A stretch of 64,000 nt of DNA from an uncultured Microbacterium sp. (GCF_947489255.1 NZ_CANLCY010000004.1:558001-622000); one strand, 5' to 3'; positions 55,305 through 63,802 are shown, counted from the first letter of the stretch. Numbers and translations: made by a program. The notes: generated by a model from the letters alone, not told the origin.

Positions 55305-55832
55305 ATGAAGAAGATCGTCTACGCCTTCATGGCGACCGTGACCGGGCTCGTGCTTCTGTTCAGCTACCGCACCTCGGTCGCGCCCGAATCCGCCGATGCG
55401 CTCGCGGAGGCCCCCTCGACGGGCGCCGTCTCCGGGGCGACGGCGGCTCCGCAGAGCACGACGAACACACCGAGTCCGTCGGCATCCGGACCCGCCTCGA
55501 GCGGGTCGTCGGGCGCGACCGCCACGGCTCCGCAGCCCTCGTCGAGCGGCCTCGCCGACGGCACCTACACCGGTCAGGCGGCGAACACGCGCTTCGGCCC
55601 GGTGCAGGTGCAGATCACCGTGTCGGGCGGGACGATCACCGACGTGCAGGTGCCGCAGTACCCCTCCGAGAACGGACGCGACCAGCAGATCAACGCGCGG
55701 GCGCTGCCGATCCTCGTGAAAGAGACGGTGCAGGCGCAGAGCGCCCAGGTCGACATGGTCTCGGGCGCCACCTACACCAGCACGGGCTACCGCACGTCGC
55801 TGCAGTCGGCTCTCGACCAGGCGCGGGGATGA
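55305..55832 (+). CDS. FMN-binding (flavinylated) extracellular protein
   Basis: 175-residue protein with a short N-terminal hydrophobic anchor or signal (about residues 4-21, after MKK), a long Ser/Thr/Ala/Pro-rich linker (about 30-85) and a C-terminal FMN-binding domain (about 88-175). The covalent flavin-attachment motif SGATYTS (about residues 150-156) is the target for ApbE. There is no lipobox, so it is a membrane-anchored or secreted protein. It probably takes electrons from the upstream reductase. Confidence 0.9.
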   Translation: MKKIVYAFMATVTGLVLLFSYRTSVAPESADALAEAPSTGAVSGATAAPQSTTNTPSPSASGPASSGSSGATATAPQPSSSGLADGTYTGQAANTRFGPVQVQITVSGGTITDVQVPQYPSENGRDQQINARALPILVKETVQAQSAQVDMVSGATYTSTGYRTSLQSALDQARG

Positions 55833-56614
55833 CCGGCGCGTTCACGGTCGTCGAGCCCGTGATGGGCACCGTCGCCTCGATCACCGTCGTCGGCGAGCGC
55901 ACCGACCGGGTCGAGAGGGCGATCGCCGCGTGCGTGGCGCGCCTGCGCGACGACGAGAGGGTGTTCTCGACCTACCGCGACGACTCCGACGTGTCGCGGT
56001 TGCGCGACGAGGGCCTCGAACTCGGCGAGGTCGACGCGCGAGTGGCCGAGGTCGCGGCGCGGTGCCGCGATCTGCGCGAGCGCAGCGGCGGGCGCTTCGA
56101 TGCCCACTGGCGCGGATGGTTCGACCCGACCGGCTTCGTCAAGGGATGGTCGACGGATGCCGCGACCCGGGCTTTCGACGGCCTCCTCGTCGACGGCGCG
56201 ATCGAGGCGGTCGGCGTCAACGTGGGCGGTGACATGCGCCTGCGCACCGCTGCGACCAGCGACCACGTCTGGCGCATCGGCATCGCGCATCCGACCCATG
56301 AGCGCGAGCTGCTGGCCACCGTCGAGGTCGTCGACGGTGCCGTCGCCACCTCGGGCACGTCGGAGCGCGGCGCGCACCTCGTCGATCCGCGCACGGGCGC
56401 GCACATTCCCGGTCCCGTGAGCGCGACGGTCGTCGCCGACGACCTCACCACCGCCGATGCCTGGGCGACCGTGGCGGCCGTCGCCGGCATCCGCGACCTC
56501 GAATGGATGCCGATGGCCCCCGTGGCATCCGGGATCGTGTGGGAGCACGGACGCACCCGCCGCTTCGCGGGACGCGTCGAGGTGTCGGCGTTCCGCGACG
56601 CGGTCATCGGCTGA
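55829..56614 (+). CDS. apbE: FAD:protein FMN transferase
   Basis: 261-residue ApbE-family enzyme that attaches FMN to a threonine of flavoproteins using FAD. The signature pieces are VMGTVASITV (about residue 11), a region with GFVKGWSTDAATR (about 106-118), and VGVNVGGDMRLR (about 130-141). There is no signal peptide or lipobox, so it appears cytoplasmic, although many ApbE proteins act outside. The start overlaps the FMN-protein stop (ATGA), fixing its partner. It ends 45 bp from the convergent histidine kinase gene. Confidence 0.92.
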   Translation: MTGAFTVVEPVMGTVASITVVGERTDRVERAIAACVARLRDDERVFSTYRDDSDVSRLRDEGLELGEVDARVAEVAARCRDLRERSGGRFDAHWRGWFDPTGFVKGWSTDAATRAFDGLLVDGAIEAVGVNVGGDMRLRTAATSDHVWRIGIAHPTHERELLATVEVVDGAVATSGTSERGAHLVDPRTGAHIPGPVSATVVADDLTTADAWATVAAVAGIRDLEWMPMAPVASGIVWEHGRTRRFAGRVEVSAFRDAVIG

Positions 56615-56658
56615 GCCCGGGCGCTTCGGCGATCCGCGACGAGCGGAGCTGAGCCCCG

Positions 56659-57645
56659 TCACCGGGTGCGGGGGAGGCGCAGGGCGAACACCGTGCCCGC
56701 GGGTGAGGTGCGCTCGACCTCGATGCTCCCGCCGTAGCGGGTCGCCGCCTCGCGCACGAGGGCCAAGCCCAGCCCGAAGCCCCGGCGCCGGCCCGATTCC
56801 GCCCCGCGCGCGAAGCGTTCGAAGATGCGGGGCAGATCGTCGTCGCGGATGCCGGTGCCGCCGTCCGCCACGCGGATGACGACGTCATGGTCGTCGGCGT
56901 CGGCGGTGATCGTCACGTCGGAGCCCGCGGGCGCGTGTCCGATCGCGTTGTCGATGAGGGCTGTGCACATGCGCACGACGGTGACCGCGGGTACTGCGAC
57001 GGGCGCGCTCGTCAGCTCGCCGGGGCGCAGGCGCACACCCGCGTCGCTCGCGAGGGAGGCGAGGGCATCGGTCGCCGTCCGCACGCTGTCGTCGACCCGC
57101 GCGGTGCCCGTGTGCACCTGGCCCTCGGCGGTGAGCAGCATGTCGGCCAGCACGTCGTCCATGATCTGTGCGTCGCGCCGCAGCTGGTCGAGCGGCTCGT
57201 CGGCCGGCTCTCCGCGGTGCAGCCGACGCTGCACGATCTGGATGCGGCTGGTCAGGGCCGTCAGCGGGGTGCGCAACTCGTGGCTCGCGTCCGAGACGAA
57301 CGCGCGCTGCCGACGCAGAGCCTCGTCGAGCGGGCGCACCGACCAGCGGGCCGCGGCCCAGCCGACGAGCCCGAGCACCACGACCCCGAGCACGCCCAGG
57401 CCGACGACCCAGGGCAGCACGTCGTCGAGATCGACGACGAAGCGGTCGCCGATTCCCGCGCCGCCCGTCCCCGCGCCGCCCGGGCCGCCGCGATGACCCC
57501 CGCCCTCGGTGCGGGCCTGCGTGACGAGGACGGCGATCAGGATGCCGACCCCCACGGCGACCGCGACGGCCGAGGCTCCCGCGACGAGCGCGCCGACGCG
57601 GAAGGCGGCGCGCTGCACGACCCGGCGGTCCTCGTCGGCGCTCAC
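56659..57645 (-). CDS. Sensor histidine kinase
   Basis: 328-residue membrane sensor. Two hydrophobic helices (about residues 14-42 and 78-100) flank a short extracytoplasmic loop of about 35 residues, so ligand space is small; the stimulus may be sensed in the membrane. The dimerisation motif SDASHELRTPLTAL has phospho-accepting His122. The ATPase domain has the N box (LIDNAIGHAP), G1 (VADGGTGI) and G2 (GFGLGLALV) motifs. The GTG start overlaps the regulator's stop codon. Confidence 0.92.
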   Translation of the reverse strand: MSADEDRRVVQRAAFRVGALVAGASAVAVAVGVGILIAVLVTQARTEGGGHRGGPGGAGTGGAGIGDRFVVDLDDVLPWVVGLGVLGVVVLGLVGWAAARWSVRPLDEALRRQRAFVSDASHELRTPLTALTSRIQIVQRRLHRGEPADEPLDQLRRDAQIMDDVLADMLLTAEGQVHTGTARVDDSVRTATDALASLASDAGVRLRPGELTSAPVAVPAVTVVRMCTALIDNAIGHAPAGSDVTITADADDHDVVIRVADGGTGIRDDDLPRIFERFARGAESGRRRGFGLGLALVREAATRYGGSIEVERTSPAGTVFALRLPRTR

Positions 57646-58319
57646 CGCTCGGCCCCCGCGCGATAACCGCGTCCGCGGACCGTCTCGACCAGGTCGGTCG
57701 CGGTCTTGCGGCGAAGGTAATGCACGTACGTGTCGACGGTGGTCACGGCATCCGGAGAGGAGAACACGGCACGGGCGATCTCCTCGCGCGAGAAGACGTG
57801 GTCGGGGCTGCGGGTGAGCAGCTCGAGCACGGCGTTCTCGGTCGAGGTGAGGGCGACGCGCTCACCGGAGGGACCGTAGACCACGGCCGTGTCGGGGAGG
57901 TGGGTCCAGTCGGCGACCGCCCGGCGACGCCCCTCGGCTCGGAACCCGCGCCGCAGCGCCCGCAGGCGCGCCAGCAGCTCGTCGAAGTCGAAGGGCTTCA
58001 GGAGGTAGTCGTTCGCTCCCGCGTCGAGCCCCTCGACGCGGTCGGCGACGGCGCCGAGGGCGGTGAGCATGAGCACGGGCGTGGTGATGTGTGCGGTGCG
58101 GAGGTCCCGCACGATCTCGGCTCCGTCGCGGCCGGGCAGGCGGCGATCGAGCAGGATCACCTCGAAGCTGTCGCGCAGGGCGCGATCGCGGCCCGCGGTG
58201 CCGTCGCTCTCGTGCACGACCTCGTAGACCTCGCCGAGCACCTCGATCGTCATCGCGGCGATCTCGGCGTCGTCCTCGACGTAGAGCAGGCGCGGCCGTG
58301 GCGTGGCGGCCCCGCTCAC
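57642..58319 (-). CDS. OmpR/PhoB-family response regulator
   Basis: 225-residue two-component regulator. The receiver has the acidic pocket EDDAE (Asp16-Asp17), phospho-acceptor Asp58 in ILLDRRLPG and Lys108 in LLKPFD. A winged-helix DNA-binding domain occupies about residues 135-225, with TVDTYVHYLRRKT as the recognition helix and RGRGYRAG at the end. It pairs with the kinase downstream (GTGA overlap) and starts within the stop of the upstream small gene. It may control the divergent dioxygenase-Tat genes or the convergent apbE operon. Confidence 0.93.
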   Translation of the reverse strand: MSGAATPRPRLLYVEDDAEIAAMTIEVLGEVYEVVHESDGTAGRDRALRDSFEVILLDRRLPGRDGAEIVRDLRTAHITTPVLMLTALGAVADRVEGLDAGANDYLLKPFDFDELLARLRALRRGFRAEGRRRAVADWTHLPDTAVVYGPSGERVALTSTENAVLELLTRSPDHVFSREEIARAVFSSPDAVTTVDTYVHYLRRKTATDLVETVRGRGYRAGAER

Positions 58320-58627
58320 TGCACCCCCGCGCGCGGGGGGCTCACGTTCCACCCGAAGCGCTCGAGGGCGTCGAACAGGCGCCGGGCCTGCGCCCAGGCC
58401 ACCGCACCCGAGACGTCGGAGTACACGTCGATCGCGAACGGCGGCGGATCGGCGAACTTGGGGATCTCGACCTCGGCCCACGCGTGCGGGGCGAGCCAGA
58501 CGCGCGGGCTCATGGTGCCGGCCCCGTCCACACCCCCGTCGGCGGCGAAGGCGATCGCATCGAGGGCGTCGATCTTGGTGATCGGCATGTTCACCACGAG
58601 CGTCACGGCGTGCAGTTGTTCCGGCAT
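58316..58627 (-). CDS. Small conserved hypothetical protein upstream of the two-component genes
   Basis: 103-residue protein, not recognised. It has a hydrophobic N-terminus (AVTLVVNMPITKIDALDAIAFA) and a WLAPHAWAEVEIP middle, with no transmembrane helix or catalytic motif. It overlaps the response regulator by GTGA and has a GGGAGG ribosome binding site, so it is the first gene of the regulator-kinase operon. Could modify or deliver a signal to the kinase; this is speculation. Confidence 0.6.
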   Translation of the reverse strand: MPEQLHAVTLVVNMPITKIDALDAIAFAADGGVDGAGTMSPRVWLAPHAWAEVEIPKFADPPPFAIDVYSDVSGAVAWAQARRLFDALERFGWNVSPPRAGVQ

Positions 58628-58794
58628 CGCGATCCTCCCGCCCTCATCCTCACACGTCGACCGACGCCGCGGGGCGGGCGCCGTCGCCCTCCTCGCCCAC
58701 GTTCATAGCCGGTCCACAGGATCGGTGAGGGGCCCGAGAGGGTCGTCCGCCCATGCTCGATCCATCGCCCCCGCCCCGACCGATGGAGGACACC

Positions 58795-59778
58795 ATGAGC
58801 AGAATCCCCGAGACCGAGATGACCCCCGACGGCCCCGCCTACGAGGGCCGACTCCTCGACCGCGCCGACGAGCCCGTCGTGGATCAGGGTGCACCCTTCG
58901 ACATCCGCACCCTCGTCTCGCGCCGCGGCATCCTGGGCCTCGTCGTGCTCGGCGCGGGAACCGCCACGCTCGCCGCGTGCGCCCCGTCCGCCTCGGGTAC
59001 CGCGACGGCGACCGCGACCGCGTCGTCGACCCCGTCGGCAACCCCCACGGCGACCGCCTCGGCCAGCCCCACGGCGACCGCGTCGAGCGCGGCGGCAGCC
59101 CTGCCCTCGGGCGAGATCCCCGACGAGACCGCCGGCCCCTACCCGGGCGACGGGTCCAACGGCGCCGACGTCCTGGAGCAGTCCGGGATCGTCCGCAGCG
59201 ATCTGCGCTCGAGCCTCGACGGTGGCGCGACGGCGGCGGGGACGCCGATGACCCTGAACCTCACCGTCTTCGACACCGCCAACGGCGACGTGCCCATGAC
59301 CGGCGCGGCCGTGTACGTCTGGCACTGCGACACCGAGGGCAACTACTCCATGTACTCCTCGGGCATCGAGAACGAGACGTACCTCCGCGGCGTGCAGGTC
59401 GTCGGATCGGACGGCGTCGTGTCGTTCACCTCGATCTTCCCCGGGTGCTACGACGGCCGGTGGCCGCACATCCACTTCGAGGTGTACCCGAGCGTGGATG
59501 CCATCACCGACGCCTCCAACGCGATCGCGACCTCGCAGGTCGCCCTCCCCGAGGAGACGTGCGGCGTCGTCTACGCCGACACGAGCCTGTACCCGTCCTC
59601 GGCGTCGAACCTCACGCGCGTCTCCCTCGACAGCGACAACGTCTTCGGCGACGACGGGGGAGCCCTCCAGCTCGCCACGACCTCGGGCGACAACACGACG
59701 GGTTGGACCGTCTCGCTCGGCGTCCGTGTCGACACCGCCACCACCCCGACCGCGGGCGCCGCCCCCGGCGGGCGCTGA
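58795..59778 (+). CDS. Tat-exported lipoprotein with intradiol dioxygenase-like domain
   Basis: 327-residue predicted lipoprotein. A Tat-like motif SRRGIL with Arg43-Arg44 follows an unusually long N-terminal region, and a lipobox LAAC with Cys62 ends the signal. A Ser/Thr/Ala/Pro repeat linker (about residues 64-102) leads to the dioxygenase-like domain. The iron-ligand residues of intradiol dioxygenases are there: Tyr in AAVYVWHCDTEGNYSMYSSG (the Tyr pair about residues 170-186; core WHCD, NYSMY) and WPHIHFEVY with HxH (about 223-231). Surface members may act on catechols or lignin-like substrates. It lies directly before tatA. Confidence 0.85.
   Translation: MSRIPETEMTPDGPAYEGRLLDRADEPVVDQGAPFDIRTLVSRRGILGLVVLGAGTATLAACAPSASGTATATATASSTPSATPTATASASPTATASSAAAALPSGEIPDETAGPYPGDGSNGADVLEQSGIVRSDLRSSLDGGATAAGTPMTLNLTVFDTANGDVPMTGAAVYVWHCDTEGNYSMYSSGIENETYLRGVQVVGSDGVVSFTSIFPGCYDGRWPHIHFEVYPSVDAITDASNAIATSQVALPEETCGVVYADTSLYPSSASNLTRVSLDSDNVFGDDGGALQLATTSGDNTTGWTVSLGVRVDTATTPTAGAAPGGR
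59042..59081. repeat. 24-bp-period repeat in a protein linker
   Basis: CCCCACGGCGACCGC at 59043-59057 recurs at 59067-59081. It encodes the Pro-Thr-Ala-Thr-Ala-Ser linker of the lipoprotein, and flanking GCGACGGCGACCGCG repeats extend it. Confidence 0.8.
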
Positions 59779-59802
59779 CCCGAATCGAAAGGACCCCTTC
59801 CC

Positions 59803-60039
59803 ATGCTGCAGAACCTCACCGGCTGGCACGCCCTCATCGTGCTCGCCGTCATCGTCCTCATCTTCGGCGCCGCCAAGCTGCCGGCCCTGGCCCGCAGCCT
59901 CGGGCAGTCGGTGCGCATCCTCAAGACCGAGGTCAGCGATTCCGGGGCCGAGACGGCGGCCGCCCCGATCGATCGCTCCGACGACCGTGCTCCGCTGACG
60001 ACGGCCGTGCCCGTCGCCTCCCCGCCGAGCACGACATGA
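59803..60039 (+). CDS. tatA: Tat translocase subunit TatA
   Basis: 78-residue TatA/E protein. A short N-terminal transmembrane helix (HALIVLAVIVLIFGAAKLPALARSLGQS, residues 8-35; key motif FGAAKLPALARSLG) leads into an amphipathic helix and an acidic, disordered C-terminus. TatA forms the pore-like assembly with TatBC. It has a GAAAGGA ribosome binding site. It overlaps tatC by 4 bp and lies 24 bp behind the Tat lipoprotein gene, suggesting a dedicated system. Confidence 0.9.
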   Translation: MLQNLTGWHALIVLAVIVLIFGAAKLPALARSLGQSVRILKTEVSDSGAETAAAPIDRSDDRAPLTTAVPVASPPSTT

Positions 60040-60854
60040 CCACCGCCGTCGCCCCCGTCGCCGCGCCCGCTTCGACCGAGGCGCCGCGGTCGGCCCCCAT
60101 GCCCGTCGCCGCGCACCTCGCCGAGGCGACCCGGCGTGCGGTGCGGGCGGCGGCGGCCGTCGCCGTCTGCGCCGTCGTCGGCTGGTTCCTGTACGAACCG
60201 GTGATGGACCTGGTCCGGGCCCCGATCGCGCAGATCGCGGCCGATCGCCAGGCGAGCCTCAACTTCGACAGCGTCACCGGAGCCTTCGACCTCCACCTCC
60301 GGGTCGCCCTGGTGGCGGGGTTCGTGCTGTCGAGCCCGGTCTGGCTCTATGAGCTGTTCGCCTTCGTGCTCCCCGGCCTCACCCGGCGCGAGCGCCGCTA
60401 CGTGCTGGGCTCGGTGGAGGCCGCGGCTCCGCTGTTCGCCGCGGGATGCGCGACCGGCCTGCTGCTCTTCCCCCACATGGTGGCGGTGCTCGCGGGGTTC
60501 GCCTCGAGCGAGGATTCCACGATCCTCGACGCCGGCGCCTACATCGACTTCATCCTGAAGATCGTCGTGGCCACCGGCGTCGCCTTCGTGCTGCCCGTCG
60601 TCCTCGTCGTGCTGAATCTGGCAGGGATGCTGCCCGCACGCACCCTCGCCCGCAGCTGGCGGTACGCGGTCGTCGCGATCGTGCTCTTCAGCGCTCTCGC
60701 CACCCCCTCGGCCGACGTGATGTCGATGTTCCTGGTGGCGGCCCCCATGGCCGCCCTCTTCGCCACCGCGCTCGCCATCGCCGCCCTGCACGATCGCGCC
60801 CTCGCCCGGGCCGCGACGACTCCGATCGCCGAGGAGGCATCGTGTTCGGTCTGA
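60036..60854 (+). CDS. tatC: Tat translocase subunit TatC
   Basis: 272-residue membrane protein with about six hydrophobic helices. It has the TatC features: MPVAAHLAEATRRAVRAA at the N-terminus (cytoplasmic, with the conserved HL-E-RR pattern), FDLHLRVALVAGFVLSSPVWLYELFAFVLPGL (about residues 86-117; key parts VLSSPVWLYELFAFV and FVLPGL), and the late TPSADVMSM (about 228). This is the signal-peptide receptor. It overlaps tatA by 4 bp and tatB by 13 bp. Confidence 0.93.
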   Translation: MTTAVAPVAAPASTEAPRSAPMPVAAHLAEATRRAVRAAAAVAVCAVVGWFLYEPVMDLVRAPIAQIAADRQASLNFDSVTGAFDLHLRVALVAGFVLSSPVWLYELFAFVLPGLTRRERRYVLGSVEAAAPLFAAGCATGLLLFPHMVAVLAGFASSEDSTILDAGAYIDFILKIVVATGVAFVLPVVLVVLNLAGMLPARTLARSWRYAVVAIVLFSALATPSADVMSMFLVAAPMAALFATALAIAALHDRALARAATTPIAEEASCSV

Positions 60855-61345
60855 CCTTCGAGAAACTCCTGCTCGTCGGGCTCATCGCCGCCGTCGTCAT
60901 CGGCCCGCACCGGCTCCCCGGGGTCGTCGCGCGGTTCGCGTCGCTGCTCGGAGGGCTCCGACGCGCGGTCGACACCGCCCGCGAGCGCGCCGCGATCGAG
61001 CTCGGCGTCCCCGTCGACGCGACCGAATGGCGGGCGCTCGACCCCCGGCGGTACGACCCGCGCCGCATCATCGCCGAGGCCCTCGCGGCGCCGGCCGTCA
61101 CGGCATCCGCCCCGGTCGACGACCCCGAGGTCGAGACCGATCCGATCGCGTCGACGGCACCGGATGCCGCGGGCACGGCCGCCCCCTCCCTCCCGGCGCC
61201 GTCGAGCGTGCCGATGCGTCGCATCCGGGTCGGGACGTCGGCCCACCCGCGGTGGATCGAGGTCCCCGTCGACGACCCCTCCGAGGGTGACGTCGCGAGC
61301 CCGTCCGCGCGCGAGGAGACCGTGCGGGTCCCCGTCACGACATAG
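60842..61345 (+). CDS. tatB: Tat translocase subunit TatB-like protein
   Basis: 167-residue TatB-like protein. One N-terminal membrane helix (FEKLLLVGLIAAVVIGPHRL) with the Gly-Pro hinge typical of TatB (VVIGPHRLPGVV, about residues 18-29) is followed by an amphipathic helix and a long acidic tail. The gene order A-C-B is unusual, since A-B-C or A-C is common. The TAG stop forms part of the -10 element of the next gene. Confidence 0.85.
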   Translation: MFGLTFEKLLLVGLIAAVVIGPHRLPGVVARFASLLGGLRRAVDTARERAAIELGVPVDATEWRALDPRRYDPRRIIAEALAAPAVTASAPVDDPEVETDPIASTAPDAAGTAAPSLPAPSSVPMRRIRVGTSAHPRWIEVPVDDPSEGDVASPSAREETVRVPVTT

Positions 61346-61348
61346 CCT
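61343..61348 (+). promoter_or_regulatory. -10 element of the Nudix gene overlapping the tatB stop codon
   Basis: TAGCCT starts with the TAG stop of tatB and ends 7 nt before the ATG at 61355, predicting a leaderless transcript. Same arrangement as nrdR/pyrD. Confidence 0.5.
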
Positions 61349-61354
61349 CGACGC

Positions 61355-62059
61355 ATGCCCTCGCCCCGCGCCCAGCTCGAAGCCCTGCTCGCGCGGGGCC
61401 CGGGAGACATCTCGCCGGCCCTGCGGGCGCTGCCCGTCGACGGCGAGGCCCGGGCCGCCGCCGTGCTCATCCTGTTCGGTGTGCTCGACGGCATCCCGAG
61501 CAGGCGTCGCGCGGCCCACGTGCCGAGCGACCTCGACGTGCTCCTGCTCGCCCGCGCGAGCACGCTGCGCGCGCACCCGGGCCAGGTCGCGTTCCCGGGC
61601 GGCCGCGTCGATCCGGACGACGAGGATGCCGTGGCTGCGGCGCTGCGCGAAGCGTGCGAGGAGACGGGTCTCGATCCCTCGGGCGTCGAGGTGCTGGGGA
61701 CGCTCCCGGCCGTGCCCCTGGCGTTCTCCCGGCACGAGGTGACGCCGGTGCTGGGCTGGTGGGCGAGGCCGACCTCCGTTCGCGCCGTGGATCGGGCCGA
61801 ATCGGCCGCGGTGTTCCGCGCCCCGGTCGCCGATCTGCTCGACCCGGCGCGCCGCGGCTCGACCGTGATCCGTCGCGACGGGCGGGAGTGGCGCGGCCCC
61901 GCGTTCGCCCTCGAGACGGACGGCGGTCCGCAGACCGTGTGGGGCTTCACCGCGATGGTGCTCGACGGGCTGTTCGACCGCCTCGGGTGGACCGAGACCT
62001 GGGATGCCGCGCGCGAGATCGCGCTGCCCACCCTTCCTCCCCACCCGCCCACGTCGTAG
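61355..62059 (+). CDS. Nudix hydrolase, CoA pyrophosphatase type
   Basis: 234-residue Nudix enzyme. The CoA-pyrophosphatase pre-motif LLARASTLRAHPGQVAFPGG (about residues 63-82) directly precedes the Nudix box GGRVDPDDEDAVAAALREACEETGL (about 81-105; core REACEETGL). The first Glu of the consensus (G-x5-E) is replaced by Asp, as in many actinobacterial members. It likely cleaves CoA and derivatives to 3',5'-ADP and phosphopantetheine. It has its own promoter. Confidence 0.9.
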   Translation: MPSPRAQLEALLARGPGDISPALRALPVDGEARAAAVLILFGVLDGIPSRRRAAHVPSDLDVLLLARASTLRAHPGQVAFPGGRVDPDDEDAVAAALREACEETGLDPSGVEVLGTLPAVPLAFSRHEVTPVLGWWARPTSVRAVDRAESAAVFRAPVADLLDPARRGSTVIRRDGREWRGPAFALETDGGPQTVWGFTAMVLDGLFDRLGWTETWDAAREIALPTLPPHPPTS

Positions 62060-62109
62060 CGCTTTCCCCCGCATTCGTCATCCGCGGTGTGCGGCGTCGC
62101 CCGGGTCGC

Positions 62110-62115
62110 TAGCGT
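62110..62115 (+). promoter_or_regulatory. -10 element for leaderless pgi
   Basis: TAGCGT ends 8 nt before the GTG at 62123, with no ribosome binding site. Confidence 0.55.
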
Positions 62116-62122
62116 GGGATCC

Positions 62123-63802
62123 GTGACTGCGCCTATCGACCCCACCACCACCGCCGCCTGGTCCCGCCTCTCCGCTCTGCGCGACGAGTTCCAGCCCGAT
62201 CTGCGCGGCTGGTTCGCCGCCGACGACGATCGGGCCCGCACCCTGTCGCGCACGATGGGCGATATGCACGTCGACCTGTCGAAGAACCTCGTCACCCCCG
62301 ACGTGCTCGACGCTCTGCTGTCGCTGGCCGACGAGACCGGCGTGCGCGAGCGCTTCGCCGACATGCTGCGCGGGGCGCACCTGAACACCAGCGAAGACCG
62401 CGCCGTGCTGCACACGGCCCTCCGTCGCCCCGCCGGCGCGGAGCCCGCCCTCGTCGTCGACGGGCAGCAGGTCGACCACGACGTGCACGAGGTGCTCGAC
62501 CGCCTCAGCGACTTCGCCGACCGCGTGCGGTCGGGACAGTGGCGCGGGGTCACGGGCAAGAAGGTCACCCACGTGGTCAACATCGGTATCGGGGGCAGCG
62601 ACCTCGGCCCGGTCATGGTCTACGAAGCCCTGCTTCCCTATGCCGACGCGGGGATCCACGCGCGGTTCGTCTCCAACATCGACCCGACCGACCTCGCGCA
62701 GAAGACCGCCGATCTCGACCCCGAGACGACCCTGTTCATCGTGGCGAGCAAGACGTTCACCACCCTCGAGACGCTCACCAACGCGCGTCTCGCGCGCGAC
62801 TGGCTGTGGGAGAAGCTCGCGGCGACCGGCGCCATCGACGACACGGATGCCGCCCGCACCGACGCCGTCGCCCACCACTTCGTCGCGGTGTCCACGGCGC
62901 TCGACAAGGTCGCCGCCTTCGGGATCGACCCCGCCAACGCCTTCGGGTTCTGGGACTGGGTGGGCGGACGCTACTCCGTCGACTCCGCGATCGGGCTGTC
63001 CCTCGCGATCGCTCTGGGTCCCGACACCTTCCGCGAGCTCCTCGCGGGGTTCCACCTCGTCGACGAGCACGTGGCATCCACGCCTCTCGCCGAGAACGTC
63101 CCGGTCCTCATGGGCCTGCTCAACGTCTGGTACACGAACTTCCTCGGTGCGCAGTCGCACGCCGTGCTGCCGTACGCCCAGCAGCTGCACCGCTTCGCGG
63201 CCTACCTGCAGCAGCTCACGATGGAGTCGAACGGCAAGTCGGTGCGGTGGGACGGCTCGCCGGTCACGACCGACACCGGCGAGGTGTTCTGGGGCGAGCC
63301 GGGCACCAACGGTCAGCACGCGTTCTACCAGCTCATCCACCAGGGCACGCGCCTGATCCCCGCCGACTTCATCGCCTTCGTCAACCCCGCGTACCCGCTC
63401 GCCGACGACGGCCGCGACGTGCACGGATTGTTCCTGGCGAACTTCCTGGCGCAGACCAAGGCGCTCGCGTTCGGCAAGACGGCCGAAGAGGTCGAGGCCG
63501 AGGGCACCACGGGTGCTCTCGTCGCCGCGCGCACGTTCCCGGGCAACCGGCCCACCACGTCGATCTTCGCGCCGTCGCTGACTCCCTCGGTGCTGGGGCA
63601 GCTCATCGCGCTGTACGAGCACATCGTCTTCACGCAGGGCACGATCTGGGGCATCAACTCCTTCGACCAGTGGGGCGTCGAGCTCGGCAAGCAGCTCGCG
63701 CTGCAGATCGCGCCGGCGATCGAGGGCGACGACGAGGCGCTCGCGGGGCAGGACGCCTCGACCCGCGCCCTGCTCGACTACTACCGCGCCCACCGGAGCT
63801 GA
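62123..63802 (+). CDS. pgi: Glucose-6-phosphate isomerase
   Basis: 559-residue glycolytic isomerase interconverting glucose 6-phosphate and fructose 6-phosphate. It carries the SIS-domain motif [13 protein letters not shown] (about residues 152-164), the phosphate loop [14 protein letters not shown] (about 207-220), [11 protein letters not shown] near residue 283, the active-site [18 protein letters not shown] and [12 protein letters not shown] segments (about residue 360), and a C-terminal LGKQLA. The length is typical. GTG start with a leaderless-type promoter. Confidence 0.97.
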   Translation: MTAPIDPTTTAAWSRLSALRDEFQPDLRGWFAADDDRARTLSRTMGDMHVDLSKNLVTPDVLDALLSLADETGVRERFADMLRGAHLNTSEDRAVLHTALRRPAGAEPALVVDGQQVDHDVHEVLDRLSDFADRVRSGQWRGVTGKKVTHVVNIGIGGSDLGPVMVYEALLPYADAGIHARFVSNIDPTDLAQKTADLDPETTLFIVASKTFTTLETLTNARLARDWLWEKLAATGAIDDTDAARTDAVAHHFVAVSTALDKVAAFGIDPANAFGFWDWVGGRYSVDSAIGLSLAIALGPDTFRELLAGFHLVDEHVASTPLAENVPVLMGLLNVWYTNFLGAQSHAVLPYAQQLHRFAAYLQQLTMESNGKSVRWDGSPVTTDTGEVFWGEPGTNGQHAFYQLIHQGTRLIPADFIAFVNPAYPLADDGRDVHGLFLANFLAQTKALAFGKTAEEVEAEGTTGALVAARTFPGNRPTTSIFAPSLTPSVLGQLIALYEHIVFTQGTIWGINSFDQWGVELGKQLALQIAPAIEGDDEALAGQDASTRALLDYYRAHRS

